Source: Kribbella caucasensis (GTDB lineage Bacteria; Actinomycetota; Actinomycetes; Propionibacteriales; Kribbellaceae). From it: a stretch of 64,000 bases of DNA. Below the pieces are notes generated by a model. That model saw only the letters and a list, made by a program, of their open reading frames with translations. It had not been told where the DNA came from and searched no databases. The first letter of the stretch is position 1, and each line of letters begins with the position of its first letter. The position numbers and the translations under genes were made by a program. The DNA is taken from NCBI RefSeq assembly GCF_004361855.1, contig NZ_SNWQ01000031.1, forward strand, positions 1 through 64,000, read 5' to 3'. Shown one piece after another: positions 15,649-24,741 of the stretch.

Positions 15649-16119
15649 TCAAGATCTGTGCCCGATGAAGAAATCGCGGAGCCGGGCGCCCGCCTCGTCG
15701 GCCATCACGCCGCTCACCACCTCGGGCCGGTGGTTCAGCCTGCGGTCCCGGACGATGTCCCAGAGCGACCCGACCGCGCCCGCCTTCTCGTCGTACGCGC
15801 CGAACACCAACCGGTCCAGCCGGGCCAGCACGATCGCGCCGGCGCACATCGTGCACGGTTCCAGCGTGACGACGAGGGTGCAGCCGGTGAGTCTCCATTC
15901 ACCGACCTGCCGCGCGGCGTCGCGGATCGCCAGCACCTCGGCGTGCGCGGTGGGGTCGCCGGTGGCCTCGCGCTCGTTGTGGCCGCGGCCGATCACCTGG
16001 CCGTCGGCGTCGACCACGACGGCGCCGATCGGTACGTCGGCCGTCCCGCGCGCCTTCTCGGCCTCGGCGAGGGCGAGCTCCATCAACCGGGACCAGGCCC
16101 GGTGAGCGGGGTCAGCCAA
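15649..16119 (-). CDS. tadA: tRNA-specific adenosine deaminase TadA
   Basis: This zinc-dependent enzyme converts A34 to inosine in tRNA-Arg(ACG), allowing decoding of CGU/CGC/CGA. The zinc and proton-shuttle motif HAE is at 59-61 and PCTMC at 88-92. The RGHNEREATGDPTAHAE and GAVGSLWDIVRD blocks are TadA-specific, not general cytidine deaminase. Length 156 aa is normal. It overlaps its partner gene upstream by 8 bp and is followed by tRNA-Ser 14 bp on; that tRNA (CGA anticodon, C34) is not its substrate. Confidence 0.93.
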   Translation of the reverse strand: MADPAHRAWSRLMELALAEAEKARGTADVPIGAVVVDADGQVIGRGHNEREATGDPTAHAEVLAIRDAARQVGEWRLTGCTLVVTLEPCTMCAGAIVLARLDRLVFGAYDEKAGAVGSLWDIVRDRRLNHRPEVVSGVMADEAGARLRDFFIGHRS

Positions 16120-16612
16120 TGGCTTCGATCGCCTCGTGGAACTGGGTGCCGAACCCGAGCGCCTCGGCGATCTCCTCGAGCATCTCCTCCGGGTAGAGGT
16201 CGACGTCGTCGATCAGCGCGCCCAGGTCCATCGCGCTCATCCCCAGGTCGGCGATGATCGCCAGGTCGCCGGCCGGTACCTGGTCGTCGTCGTCATCGGC
16301 GAGCGGGATGTCCAGTTCGTCGACCACCTGCTTGGCCAGCGGCCACTCGGTGGCGGCGGTGACATCGGACATCAGCAGCCGGGCCCGGCCGCCGATCACC
16401 CGGATCAGGATGAAGAAGTCCTCGTCGACCGAGACCATCCCGATCACCCCGGCTTCCCCGGGGTAGCGCCGCAGCGCCGACACCAGGGTGGACAGGTCGG
16501 GCTCGCCGCGCAGCGCCAGCGGTGTGACCGTCCAGACCCCGTCCTCGGTGTAAGCCGCGAGCGCGAAGTCGAGCTCTGTCGTCAACATCGGCCCAGCCGT
16601 GGGATCAGACAC
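16112..16612 (-). CDS. tRNA adenosine deaminase-associated protein
   Basis: This 166-aa acidic protein belongs to the actinobacterial family that is almost always encoded next to tadA. Visible blocks are DFALAAYTEDGVWTVTPLAL, EAGVIGMVSVDEDFFILIRV, then an acidic loop (DIPLADDDDDQVPAGDLAII) and LGMSAMDLGALIDD. The overlap with tadA by 8 bp implies coupled translation. The family has no proven activity; a helper role for TadA is inferred from linkage. Confidence 0.87.
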   Translation of the reverse strand: MSDPTAGPMLTTELDFALAAYTEDGVWTVTPLALRGEPDLSTLVSALRRYPGEAGVIGMVSVDEDFFILIRVIGGRARLLMSDVTAATEWPLAKQVVDELDIPLADDDDDQVPAGDLAIIADLGMSAMDLGALIDDVDLYPEEMLEEIAEALGFGTQFHEAIEAIG

Positions 16613-16745
16613 CGGTTCATCGTCGCAGAATCGGGCCGCACGTGGGAGGTATTACCGGTTGCGACGAGATATCGGTGCCGCCCCGGTTCCCGCACGACCA
16701 CCCACCGCAATCCCGCAGCCACGCCTGAGACACCCACTCGACAGC

Positions 16746-16787
16746 CCGTACTACGTGCCGCCTCCGCCCCTGCGGCACGTAGTACGG
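16746..16787 (-). terminator. Perfect 16-bp hairpin after secreted protein gene
   Basis: CCGTACTACGTGCCGC (16746-16761) pairs with 16772-16787 over a 10-nt loop, 9 bp past the stop of the leftward gene at 16796. Confidence 0.75.
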
Positions 16788-16795
16788 AGTTCGGT

Positions 16796-18151
16796 TTACG
16801 GCTGGACGGTGAACGGGCCGAAGGTGGTCGAGGTGGTGCTGGCGGTCCTCGGCAACGTTGTGGTGTAGCGGAGAACGGCGGTGAAGGTTTCACCCGCGGC
16901 GAATCCCACCTGCCAGTTGTTGTAGAAGTAGCCGCTGCTGGTCGTGTACGAGCCGCCGACAACGTGCCAGCCGGCGTCGGCGGGGCGCTTGGCGAGGACG
17001 TCGACCCGCGCGTTCGCCACCGGACCGAGTGAGCCGTCGGCGCGGCGGATCTTCAGGAACCCGAAGCTGGACATCTTGGTCAGGTACTTGACCGGAGGTC
17101 CGGCCGTTGGGGCGATCGTGCCGGTCAAGTAGGTCGGTTGCTGCGGCAACTGCTTCACGGTGACGGTCACCTCGCGGCTCCAGGGCGAGTTGTCCAGCCG
17201 CGGTCCGGACACGACCACCCGAAGTCGGAAGGTGCCCGCCCGGTTCGGCTTCCAGTAGCGCGCGTACGAGCCGTTGGCAGCGGTGTAGCCCGCTGAGCCC
17301 GCCGCGGACCAGGTTTTGCCGTTCCAGAGTTCCAGCGCGGTCCACAGCTTGCCGGGGAACACCGTCCCGGAGACCTTCCACAACGTGTTCACGTTGGCCG
17401 TCGTAGCAGCGGTCAGGTAGCTCATCGCGAGCAACTTGTGCGCGGTGACGAAGTCCGTGTACGCCGGGCCCGCGGCCGCCGTCGCCGCCATGGTGGCGCG
17501 GAGACTGGTGTTCTGGGTGAACGCCACCGTGGCGCGGTATCGGCCAGTGGAGTCGGTCGTGGCCGTGGTGAGCCGGAAGCCGGCCTGGTGCATGATGTCG
17601 ACCTTCCGGTTGGCGCTCGGAGCCTGCGCACCCGTGCTGGTGTACTGCCGGGCAACCCCGGTGATGGTCGTCCTGGCCGTGCCACTGGTCCGGGCCGGCT
17701 GCTCGACGGTCAGCGTGCTGGTGCGGACCACCCGGAAGGGCACGCTGACATCGAGGAACTTCGCGCCCCAGGTGACCTTCGTGACCACCCAGCTGCCGGC
17801 ACCGTCGGCGACAGGCGCCGACAGGTACCCGTACTTCGCCCAGACCGGCGGTCCCGACGAGCTGTCGGCGTTCCTGTCCAGAGGTACGACGGTCCGGTGG
17901 CTGCCGTCCGCCTTCTGCACGATTGCGGTCATACCGGTGCAGATCTCGAAAAGGGGGCCGGTGATCAACCGGACCCGGATCGGGACCTGGAGCGGTGTGT
18001 CGGACAGCGTCCCCTCGAAGGATGAGTGGGTTTCACTGACGCTCGGCGTCCCGAGACACCACTCGTCCGGCACCGGCTCAGCCGATGCCGTCCCGGCCAT
18101 GGAGGTCGTGAGTAACACAGCGGCGACGAAAGTACTGACAAGACCGCGCAT
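16796..18151 (-). CDS. Secreted protein with Ig-like repeats
   Basis: A Sec signal peptide (MRGLVSTFVAAVLLTTSMAG, cleavage after TASA) is followed by about 425 residues of beta-sandwich-like sequence. Blocks such as GRYRATVAFTQNTSLRATMA and GSYARYWKPNRAGTFRLRVV look like consecutive Ig/carboxypeptidase-regulatory-type repeats. Two Cys near the N-terminus may form a disulphide. No catalytic motif. Genes like this are common in actinobacteria as surface or matrix proteins. Transcribed alone, with a strong hairpin after it. Function unknown. Confidence 0.75.
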   Translation of the reverse strand: MRGLVSTFVAAVLLTTSMAGTASAEPVPDEWCLGTPSVSETHSSFEGTLSDTPLQVPIRVRLITGPLFEICTGMTAIVQKADGSHRTVVPLDRNADSSSGPPVWAKYGYLSAPVADGAGSWVVTKVTWGAKFLDVSVPFRVVRTSTLTVEQPARTSGTARTTITGVARQYTSTGAQAPSANRKVDIMHQAGFRLTTATTDSTGRYRATVAFTQNTSLRATMAATAAAGPAYTDFVTAHKLLAMSYLTAATTANVNTLWKVSGTVFPGKLWTALELWNGKTWSAAGSAGYTAANGSYARYWKPNRAGTFRLRVVVSGPRLDNSPWSREVTVTVKQLPQQPTYLTGTIAPTAGPPVKYLTKMSSFGFLKIRRADGSLGPVANARVDVLAKRPADAGWHVVGGSYTTSSGYFYNNWQVGFAAGETFTAVLRYTTTLPRTASTTSTTFGPFTVQP

Positions 18152-18238
18152 GACAGCTGCTCCTAGCAGAGCGTCGGTGGGAGCGAGACCGCTTCCAGTC
18201 AGCTAGATGCAGGTGCAGCGGCGAATGTTGCGCTTCTG

Positions 18239-18442
18239 TTAGTGGTGGTAGGTGGCTCGGCGCATGGCTTCGCGGAGCTGGCGGACTCGGGCCCGGCGCG
18301 GGGCTATTCGATCGCGGAGGGCGCGGGCCTCTTCCAGCTCGCGCAGGAAGGCGGCGCGGCGGCGGAGGCGGTCGAGTTGTTCGGGCGACTTGGCAGGGCT
18401 CGATTCCTTCCCTACCCCGCCATCCCGGTCGTTTTCCGTCAC
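18239..18442 (-). CDS. Small basic protein, 67 aa
   Basis: Starts at GTG 18442 with GAAGGA about 10 nt upstream. The sequence is highly charged and helical (SPEQLDRLRRRAAFLRELEE, ALRDRIAPRRARVRQLREAM), consistent with a short amphipathic coiled coil. I recognise no domain. It is divergent from upp. A real gene is suggested by the start context and regular heptad-like pattern. Confidence 0.5.
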   Translation of the reverse strand: MTENDRDGGVGKESSPAKSPEQLDRLRRRAAFLRELEEARALRDRIAPRRARVRQLREAMRRATYHH

Positions 18443-18576
18443 GGGCGCACGTCCTTCGTCGGTTGCGGCAACGCGCCCGGGGGCGGGCGGGGCACTGACC
18501 AGAATCGACTCCGTTTTCGACCGTAACAGCGGGCGCGCTTTCCGGCAGCGAATCGCCGACGGTACCGTTGCCAGCC

Positions 18577-19218
18577 ATGCAGATCCTCGTGGTGGACCAC
18601 CCGCTCGTCGCCCACAAGCTCACCGCCCTGCGGGACGAGCAGACGGACTCGCCGACCTTCCGGCGGCTGACCGAGGAGCTCGTCACGCTGCTGGCGTACG
18701 AGGCGACCCGGGACGTCCGGACCGGCCCGGTCACCGTGCAGACCCCGGTCGCCGAGGCGCAGGGCGTCAAGCTGACCGCGCCGAAGCCTTTGGTCGTACC
18801 GATCCTGCGCGCCGGTCTCGGCATGCTCGAGGGGATGACCCGGCTGCTGCCGACCGCCGAAGTCGGTTTCCTCGGGATGATCCGGAACGAGGAGACCCTC
18901 GCCGCCTCGACGTACGCCGAACGGCTGCCCGAGACCCTGCACGGACGGCAGTGCTACGTGCTCGACCCGATGCTCGCGACTGGTGGCACGCTGGCCGCGG
19001 CGATCCAGTTCCTGGTGGACCGCGGCGCCGACCACATCACCGCGATCTGCCTGCTGGCCGCGCCGGAGGGCGTGGAGCGGATCGAGCGCGAACTGGCCGG
19101 CCTGGACGTCCCCTGCAACCTGGTCATCGCCGGGATGGACTCCCACCTCAACGAGAAGGGCTACATCGTCCCCGGCCTCGGCGACGCCGGCGACCGCCTG
19201 TACGGCGTCGCCCACTGA
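18577..19218 (+). CDS. upp: Uracil phosphoribosyltransferase
   Basis: Pyrimidine salvage: uracil + PRPP gives UMP. The PRPP-binding loop YVLDPMLATGGTLAAAI (residues ~128-144), the family block PILRAGLGMLEGMTRLLPTA, and the C-terminal uracil-binding region (GLGDAGDRLYGVAH) are present. ATG 18577 gives 213 aa, the usual length; there is no clear ribosome-binding site, so the message may be leaderless. It is followed 7 bp later by a dispersed palindrome that probably terminates it. Confidence 0.96.
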   Translation: MQILVVDHPLVAHKLTALRDEQTDSPTFRRLTEELVTLLAYEATRDVRTGPVTVQTPVAEAQGVKLTAPKPLVVPILRAGLGMLEGMTRLLPTAEVGFLGMIRNEETLAASTYAERLPETLHGRQCYVLDPMLATGGTLAAAIQFLVDRGADHITAICLLAAPEGVERIERELAGLDVPCNLVIAGMDSHLNEKGYIVPGLGDAGDRLYGVAH

Positions 19219-19224
19219 TGACCC

Positions 19225-19276
19225 CGTTGCGTCCGAAGAACCGAGCGCTATAACCCACAGTTCTTCGGACGCAACG
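19225..19276. repeat. Dispersed palindrome family 1, copy A (terminator-like)
   Basis: CGTTGCGTCCGAAGAAC (19225-19241) is a perfect inverted repeat of 19260-19276 around an 18-nt spacer. It sits between the convergent upp and menB genes. Arms with the same TTGCGTCCGAAGAA core recur at 27663-27710 and 56578-56647, each with AGCGCT in the spacer. Confidence 0.75.
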
Positions 19277-19306
19277 ATCCGACCCTTTAGTTGCGTCCAG
19301 CAACAG

Positions 19307-20233
19307 TCAGAAGGCGTACGGGTACGGTGACCAGTCGGCTGGGCGCTTCTCCAGGAACGAGTCGCGGCCTTCGGCGGCCTCGTCAGTGCCGTAGGCGAGC
19401 CTGGTCGCCTCACCCGCGAAGATCTGCTGGCCGACGAGTCCGTCGTCGATCAGATTGAACGCATACTTGAGCATCCGCTGGGCCGTCGGCGACTTCGCGC
19501 AGATCTTCTTGCCCCACTCGAGCGCGACCGCTTCCAGTTCGGCGTGCGGGACGACCTTGTTCACCATGCCCATCCGGTACGCGTCCTCGGCGGAGTACTC
19601 GTCGCCGAGGAAGAAGATCTCCCGGGCGAACTTCTGCCCGACCTGCCTGGCCAGGTACGCCGAACCGAAGCCGCCGTCGAACGACGCGACATCCGCATCG
19701 GTCTGCTTGAAGCGCGCGTGTTCGGCCGACGCGATCGTCAGGTCGGCCACCACGTGCAGGCTGTGTCCACCACCCGCGGCCCAGCCCGGTACGACGCAGA
19801 TCACGACCTTCGACATGAACCGGATCAGGCGCTGTACCTCGAGGATGTGCAGTCGTCCCGCGCGAGCCGGGTCGATCGTGTCGGCCGTCGTGCCCTCGGC
19901 GTACTTGTACCCGTCCTTGCCACGGATCCGCTGGTCGCCACCCGAACAGAACGCCCAGCCACCGTCGCGCGGGGACGGGCCGTTACCGGTCAGCAGCACA
20001 CAGCCCACGTCGGTCGACATCCGCGCGTGGTCGAGCACCCGGTACAACTCGTCCACGGTCTGCGGCCGGAAGGCGTTGCGCACCTCGGGCCGGTTGAACG
20101 CGACCCGGACCACTCCTGCGTCGACGGCCCGGTGGTACGTGAGGTCGGACAGCTCGAACCCGTCCACCTCTTTCCAGGCCGACGGGTCGAAGATCTCGGA
20201 GACGTTCACGGGTTCGGTCACGGTCCCGAGCAT
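19307..20233 (-). CDS. menB: 1,4-dihydroxy-2-naphthoyl-CoA synthase
   Basis: Menaquinone biosynthesis: Dieckmann-type ring closure of o-succinylbenzoyl-CoA. The crotonase fold has the MenB-specific blocks NRPEVRNAFRPQTVDELYRV, GGWAFCSGGDQRIRG, VPGWAAGGGHSLHVVADLTI, FKQTDADVASFDGGFGSAYL and the C-terminal signature RPADWSPYPYAF. Length 308 aa matches actinobacterial MenB. It begins 3 bp after the LacI-type gene, with no good ribosome-binding site, suggesting cotranscription. No other men gene is in the window. Confidence 0.96.
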   Translation of the reverse strand: MLGTVTEPVNVSEIFDPSAWKEVDGFELSDLTYHRAVDAGVVRVAFNRPEVRNAFRPQTVDELYRVLDHARMSTDVGCVLLTGNGPSPRDGGWAFCSGGDQRIRGKDGYKYAEGTTADTIDPARAGRLHILEVQRLIRFMSKVVICVVPGWAAGGGHSLHVVADLTIASAEHARFKQTDADVASFDGGFGSAYLARQVGQKFAREIFFLGDEYSAEDAYRMGMVNKVVPHAELEAVALEWGKKICAKSPTAQRMLKYAFNLIDDGLVGQQIFAGEATRLAYGTDEAAEGRDSFLEKRPADWSPYPYAF

Positions 20234-20236
20234 ATT

Positions 20237-21250
20237 TCAGCGCTTCGGAGTGCTCTCCCGCAGGACGACCTCGGCCGGGAACGTCTCCACCTTCGGCTCG
20301 CCGCCTTCGATCGCGAGCTCGAGTGCCCGCCGCCCCATCTGCTCCAGCGGCAACCGAACCGTCGTCAGCCCCGGCCAGACGTCCCGCAGGGTCGCGATGT
20401 CGTCGAATCCGGCCACCCCGAGCTCGCCCGGTACGTCGACGCCCCGCGTCCGTAGTACCGACATCGCGCCGACGGCCATCACGTCGTTGACCGCGAACAG
20501 GCAGTCCAGGTCCAGCTTGCGATCGAGCAACTCGCCGGCCGCCGCGTGACCACCGTCGCGGGTGAACTCGCCGGCCAGCACGGCCACCGGCTCCAGCCCC
20601 GCCTCGGCCAGCCCGTCGACGAATCCGTCCCGCCGGTCCCGCGCGGTCGCCAGATTCTCCGGACCCGCCAGTACGCCGAACTTCCGCAGCCCCTGATTCA
20701 CCAGGGACCGGGCCAGCTCGGCGGCACCCTTGCGGTTGTCCGGCTCGATCGTGTGCGCGGGCATCCCGGCCTGGCTGACCAACGCGAGCCCGGCCCCGGA
20801 ACCGAGGAACGACTCGATCTCGGTCGCCGTCCGGGCCAGCGCCTCGGCATCGGTCCGGCGGCTGCCGATCATCACCGCGGCCCGGGCCCGCTGCGCGCGA
20901 AGCGAAGAAAGATAGGCAATCTCGCGATCGGCATCACGGAAGGTGCTGGCCATCATCACCAGCAGCCCGCGCTCGTCGGCGGCCCGCATCACGCCGTTCG
21001 CGATCGCCGCGAAGTACGGGTCCTCGATGTCGTGGACCAGGATGCCGACCACGTTGGTGGACGACTTCGCCAGAGCCTGGGCCTGCGCGTTCGGCGTGTA
21101 GCCAAGCTCGGCCGCGGCCGCGCGGACACGTTCCTGCAGCTCCGGGCGCGGCACCCGGTCGCCCCCGTTCAGCACGCGGGAGGCGGTCGCCACCGACACG
21201 CCGGCCCGCTGCGCCACGTCCAGCAATGTCACCGGTGCTCGAAGATTCAT
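20237..21250 (-). CDS. LacI-family transcriptional regulator
   Basis: The N-terminal HTH (VTLLDVAQRAGVSVATASRV, hinge ALAKSSTNVVGILV) is followed by a periplasmic-binding-type sensor domain to residue 337 (VHDIEDPYFAAIANGVMRAA, LDCLFAVNDVMAVGAMSVLR, PGELGVAGFDDIATLRDVWP). It is a sugar- or nucleoside-responsive repressor by family. The gene is 3 bp upstream of menB on the same strand, an unusual pairing. A 14-bp palindrome at 21282-21295, 31 bp before its start, could be an autoregulatory site that also affects the divergent peptidase gene. Confidence 0.92.
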   Translation of the reverse strand: MNLRAPVTLLDVAQRAGVSVATASRVLNGGDRVPRPELQERVRAAAAELGYTPNAQAQALAKSSTNVVGILVHDIEDPYFAAIANGVMRAADERGLLVMMASTFRDADREIAYLSSLRAQRARAAVMIGSRRTDAEALARTATEIESFLGSGAGLALVSQAGMPAHTIEPDNRKGAAELARSLVNQGLRKFGVLAGPENLATARDRRDGFVDGLAEAGLEPVAVLAGEFTRDGGHAAAGELLDRKLDLDCLFAVNDVMAVGAMSVLRTRGVDVPGELGVAGFDDIATLRDVWPGLTTVRLPLEQMGRRALELAIEGGEPKVETFPAEVVLRESTPKR

Positions 21251-21281
21251 CGATTACCCACCTTCCGGACAGCTCCCCCTT

Positions 21282-21295
21282 GGGTGCAGGCACCC
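21282..21295. promoter_or_regulatory. Palindrome, candidate LacI-type operator
   Basis: GGGTGC-AG-GCACCC lies in the gap between the divergent LacI-type gene and the X-Pro peptidase gene. Symmetry and size suit LacI-family binding; assignment is by position only. Confidence 0.35.
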
Positions 21296-21395
21296 TATCG
21301 GAACCGAGACCATCATCACGCTGCGTGGCAGTTTGCGGGTACGAATATCGGCAGAACCTGGCATCTGCGCGCCTGGTTGACTAGCCTTCCGAGCC

Positions 21396-23363
21396 ATGAC
21401 GACCGTCCGCACCAGGGTGACCGTCCTGGTCTCGTCCACCGTGGTCTGCCTGGGGACAGTCACCGGCACCGCCACGGCCGCCCGCATCCCGGACGGACCC
21501 GGAACCCCGGCCGGCGGCGTACCCCAGATCGCCGGAATCTCCGGATCTGGACTCGCCACCGGTATACCGCCGCACGTCGACCCGCGGACGCGGAGTACTC
21601 AGGCCGCCTACGACTACGCCGACGCGATTCGCGAGTCCGTGTACGTCGACACCAACCTGGACACCGACTCCGACGGCCAGACCGACGAGGTCGCGGTCGA
21701 CATCGTCCGGCCCCGCGAGACCGACACCGCCGGCATCCGGATCCCCGTGATCATGGACGCCTCGCCGTATTACGCCTGCTGCGGTCGGGGTAACGAGAGC
21801 GAGAAGAAGACGTACGACGAGAGCGGCGTCATCCAGAAGATGCCGTTGTTCTACGACAACTACTTCGTCCCCCGCGGGTACGCCGTCGTCGGCGTGGACA
21901 TCGTCGGGACCAGCCGTTCCACCGGTTGCGGTGATGTCGGCGGCAAGGACGAGATCGCCTCGGTCGTCGCGGTGATCGACTGGCTGAACGGCCGCAACAC
22001 CGCGCACACCCTCGGCGGCGAACCGGTGCAGGCGACGTGGACCACCGGCGCGGTCGGCATGATCGGCAAGTCGTACGACGGCACGCTGGCCAACGGGGTC
22101 GCCGCGACCGGCGTACAGGGGCTGAAGACCATCGTCCCGATCTCGGCGATCTCCTCGTGGTACGACTACTCCCGCTCCCGCGGCGTGCCGTACTCGATCG
22201 ACTACATGCCCTGGCTCGGCGGCTACGTCGGCCACGACACGCCCGCGTGTGAGGCGGTCCGCGCGGATCTCGGCGAGCAGGACGACGACGAGACCGGCGA
22301 CTACACGTCGTTCTGGGCCGACCGGGACTACGTCAAGGACGCCCGCAAGGTGAAGGCGTCGGTGTTCGTGACGCACGGGCTGAGCGACTACAACGTCCAG
22401 ACCAACCACTTCGCCCAGTGGTGGGACGCGCTGGCGAAGAACAAGGTCCCGCGGAAGATCTGGCTCGGCCTTGAGGACCACGTCGACCCGTTCGAGTTCC
22501 GCCGGGACGAGTGGGTGGACGAGCTGCACCAGTGGTTCGACTACTGGCTGCAGGACCTGCAGAACAACGTGATGGGCGAGCCGATGGCCTCGGTCGAGGT
22601 GGCGCCGGACGTGTGGCGTGACTACAAGACCTGGCCGGCCGCGCCGAAGACCGTCCCGGTACCGCTGGCCGACGGCAAACTAGGTGCCTACGGCAAGGGA
22701 ACCGTGACGGTGACGGACGACCCGGCGCTGACCGAGGACGACATCGTGGCCACGCCGTCCGAGGTGATCGCCGGCCGGCAGATGTTCCTGTCCGCACCAC
22801 TGCCGGCCTCGATCCGGGTCAGCGGGACACCGACCGTCACGCTGCGGATCAAGGCCGACTCGGTGACCACGCCGGTGACCGCGCGACTGATCGAGTACGG
22901 CGAAGGTGAGCGGTACGCGGGAATCCGGCGGACCCAGATCAGCACGTGTGAGGGCGAGAGCACGGAGTACGACGACAGCTGTTACTACACGGTCGACAAG
23001 CTCACCGAGATCAGCGACCACGGCATCGTCAGCCGCGGCTGGATCGATGCCGCGCACAACAATTCGATCAGCAAGCCGAGGCCGTTGACGCCGGGCCAGT
23101 GGGCGACTGTGACGGTCCCGCTGCGAGCCCAGGACGAGGTGATCCCGAAGGGCAGGATCCTCGGCCTGGCAGTGACCTTGAGCGACACCGAGTGGACGAC
23201 GCCGAACGACACCGGCGCCACTATCGACATCGACCTGGCGCACAGCAAGCTCAACCTCCCGGTCACCGTCGGCAACGTCCCGGCACCGACCAAGGCCGAA
23301 CCCCTCGACGTCCGCATCACCAACCCGACCGAACGCCCCGACCTCCACGACCCGCTGGGCTAA
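21396..23363 (+). CDS. Secreted X-Pro dipeptidyl-peptidase / CocE-NonD family hydrolase
   Basis: A signal peptide (1-29, cleaved after TATA) precedes an alpha/beta-hydrolase domain (S15 family). The nucleophile elbow GKSYDG (about residue 224) carries the catalytic Ser; candidate acid and His lie in FVTHGLSDYNVQ and LEDHVDPFEF. The C-terminal jelly-roll (PepX_C, ~430-640) is visible in AGRQMFLSAPLPASIRVSGT and PGQWATVTVPLRAQDEVIP. It releases X-Pro dipeptides from peptides outside the cell, or hydrolyses esters in CocE-like members. 655 aa is normal. Its end overlaps the convergent AraC gene by 4 bp. Confidence 0.9.
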   Translation: MTTVRTRVTVLVSSTVVCLGTVTGTATAARIPDGPGTPAGGVPQIAGISGSGLATGIPPHVDPRTRSTQAAYDYADAIRESVYVDTNLDTDSDGQTDEVAVDIVRPRETDTAGIRIPVIMDASPYYACCGRGNESEKKTYDESGVIQKMPLFYDNYFVPRGYAVVGVDIVGTSRSTGCGDVGGKDEIASVVAVIDWLNGRNTAHTLGGEPVQATWTTGAVGMIGKSYDGTLANGVAATGVQGLKTIVPISAISSWYDYSRSRGVPYSIDYMPWLGGYVGHDTPACEAVRADLGEQDDDETGDYTSFWADRDYVKDARKVKASVFVTHGLSDYNVQTNHFAQWWDALAKNKVPRKIWLGLEDHVDPFEFRRDEWVDELHQWFDYWLQDLQNNVMGEPMASVEVAPDVWRDYKTWPAAPKTVPVPLADGKLGAYGKGTVTVTDDPALTEDDIVATPSEVIAGRQMFLSAPLPASIRVSGTPTVTLRIKADSVTTPVTARLIEYGEGERYAGIRRTQISTCEGESTEYDDSCYYTVDKLTEISDHGIVSRGWIDAAHNNSISKPRPLTPGQWATVTVPLRAQDEVIPKGRILGLAVTLSDTEWTTPNDTGATIDIDLAHSKLNLPVTVGNVPAPTKAEPLDVRITNPTERPDLHDPLG

Positions 23364-24286
23364 CTCGGGGTGCCGTCGGCAACGAACCGCATGGGGTCGC
23401 CGAAGCCGAGATCGGTGATGCCGGCGGTGTGGAATGCGCCGACCAGGAGCGACCGACGATGGGCCGCGAAGGTGATCACGTGCGCCACCATCCCGCCGTA
23501 CGTGAAGACCCGTGGTGGTTCGCAGGTGGTGTCGACAAAGCTCTCGTCGAACCGGCCCTCATCGTTCAACCGGTTGACCAAGGCAACGAATCGGGAACCG
23601 GCCGAGGCGTGCCGCTCACGCAGCTCCGCAATCGGCGTGGTCACCTGACGGCCGCACTCGGGCACCTGGAACGGCCGATCCTCGACCGAAGCCAGCCACA
23701 TCTCCTCCTGCCAGACCAGCCGGTCCAGCAGGTACCTGATCGACACGTCGTCGTCGATCCCCTCGACCGACAGCTCGATCGGCCGGTCGAGGGTCTCGGC
23801 GTCCAGCCGGGCGCCGCGCTCGATCATCTCGCCGGTGAGCCAGACGTGGTGTTCCACCATCCTGACCAGTACGTCCATCCCCTTCGCCTCTCTTCTGGCC
23901 GGCAGCCGCAACCCCGCCGGTGGCTGAAAATGCACCCCGCTGGGCGCATCCAGGAAGAACACCCGCGACGGTTCGCGGCGCCAGTCCCGCGGGCACATCC
24001 CGTACGCCCGGCTGAACGCCCGCGTGAACGCCTCGTGCGACCCGTACCCCGCGTCGATCGCGAGCTCGAGCACCCCGGCGTCCTCGGCAAGCAGCCGGTA
24101 CGCCGCCCGCTCGAGCAGCAACCTGCGCCGGAACGCCGACGGTGATTCCCCGGCAACAGCACCGATCACCCGGTCGAAGTGGAACCGGGACAGATGCACT
24201 CGCCGAGCGAGGTCGGCCGCACTCGTCGCCGGCTCGTCCAGACTCTCCGCCACCACCGAGACGAACGCCGCGTAAACGTCTTCCAT
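23360..24286 (-). CDS. AraC-family regulator with C-terminal DinB-like domain
   Basis: Two AraC helix-turn-helices at the N-terminus (~20-110; LARRVHLSRFHFDRVIGAVA, AIDAGYGSHEAFTRAFSRAY) are joined by a linker to a DinB-like four-helix domain (~140-290). The latter has candidate metal His residues in MVEHHVWLTGEM and GGMVAHVITFAAHRR. The order HTH-first with a DinB tail differs from sugar-sensing AraC proteins. It is divergent from the PadR operon, whose promoter it may share (24287-24414). Confidence 0.85.
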   Translation of the reverse strand: MEDVYAAFVSVVAESLDEPATSAADLARRVHLSRFHFDRVIGAVAGESPSAFRRRLLLERAAYRLLAEDAGVLELAIDAGYGSHEAFTRAFSRAYGMCPRDWRREPSRVFFLDAPSGVHFQPPAGLRLPARREAKGMDVLVRMVEHHVWLTGEMIERGARLDAETLDRPIELSVEGIDDDVSIRYLLDRLVWQEEMWLASVEDRPFQVPECGRQVTTPIAELRERHASAGSRFVALVNRLNDEGRFDESFVDTTCEPPRVFTYGGMVAHVITFAAHRRSLLVGAFHTAGITDLGFGDPMRFVADGTPS

Positions 24287-24414
24287 GCCTCCACTCTGCC
24301 CCGGCGAGCGCCCGCCCGACTTGATCGATCTTGCGGACCCCGGCGGCGCTGCTTGGCGCAGTACTCCGCGATGTGTAGTAGTGTGCTCCGCGGATGACCT
24401 AGCCGGGAGGGACC

Positions 24415-24741
24415 ATGGATCCGAGTCAGTTGCTCAAGGGAGTGCTGGATCTCGCCGTGCTCGCAGTACTGCGGGACGCCGACGGCTACGGGTACGACGT
24501 ACTGCGGCGGTTGCGGGCAGCCGGGCTCGAGGACGTGGCGGACGCCTCGGTGTACGGGACGTTGCGGCGGTTGTTCGCGGGCGGCGCGCTCACGTCGTAC
24601 GTGCAGCCCAGCGAGGAAGGGCCGCACCGGAAGTACTACGGGCTGAACCAGACCGGCCTCGACCTGCTGGCCGAGTCGACCAAGACCTGGAACCACTTCT
24701 CCGACACCATGTCGGGCCTGCTGCGCAAGGAGGCGGCGTGA
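24415..24741 (+). CDS. PadR-family transcriptional regulator
   Basis: A 108-aa winged-helix protein: MDPSQLLKGVLDLAVLAVLR, GYGYDVLRRLRAAGL, SVYGTLRRLFAGGALTSYVQ and RKYYGLNQTGLDLLAE are the standard PadR blocks with a dimerising C-terminal helix. The stop overlaps the start of the membrane protein gene (GTGA), the common PadR/HAAS-type pair in which the regulator represses its own operon until an inducer or membrane signal appears. GGGAGGG precedes the ATG. Confidence 0.93.
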   Translation: MDPSQLLKGVLDLAVLAVLRDADGYGYDVLRRLRAAGLEDVADASVYGTLRRLFAGGALTSYVQPSEEGPHRKYYGLNQTGLDLLAESTKTWNHFSDTMSGLLRKEAA

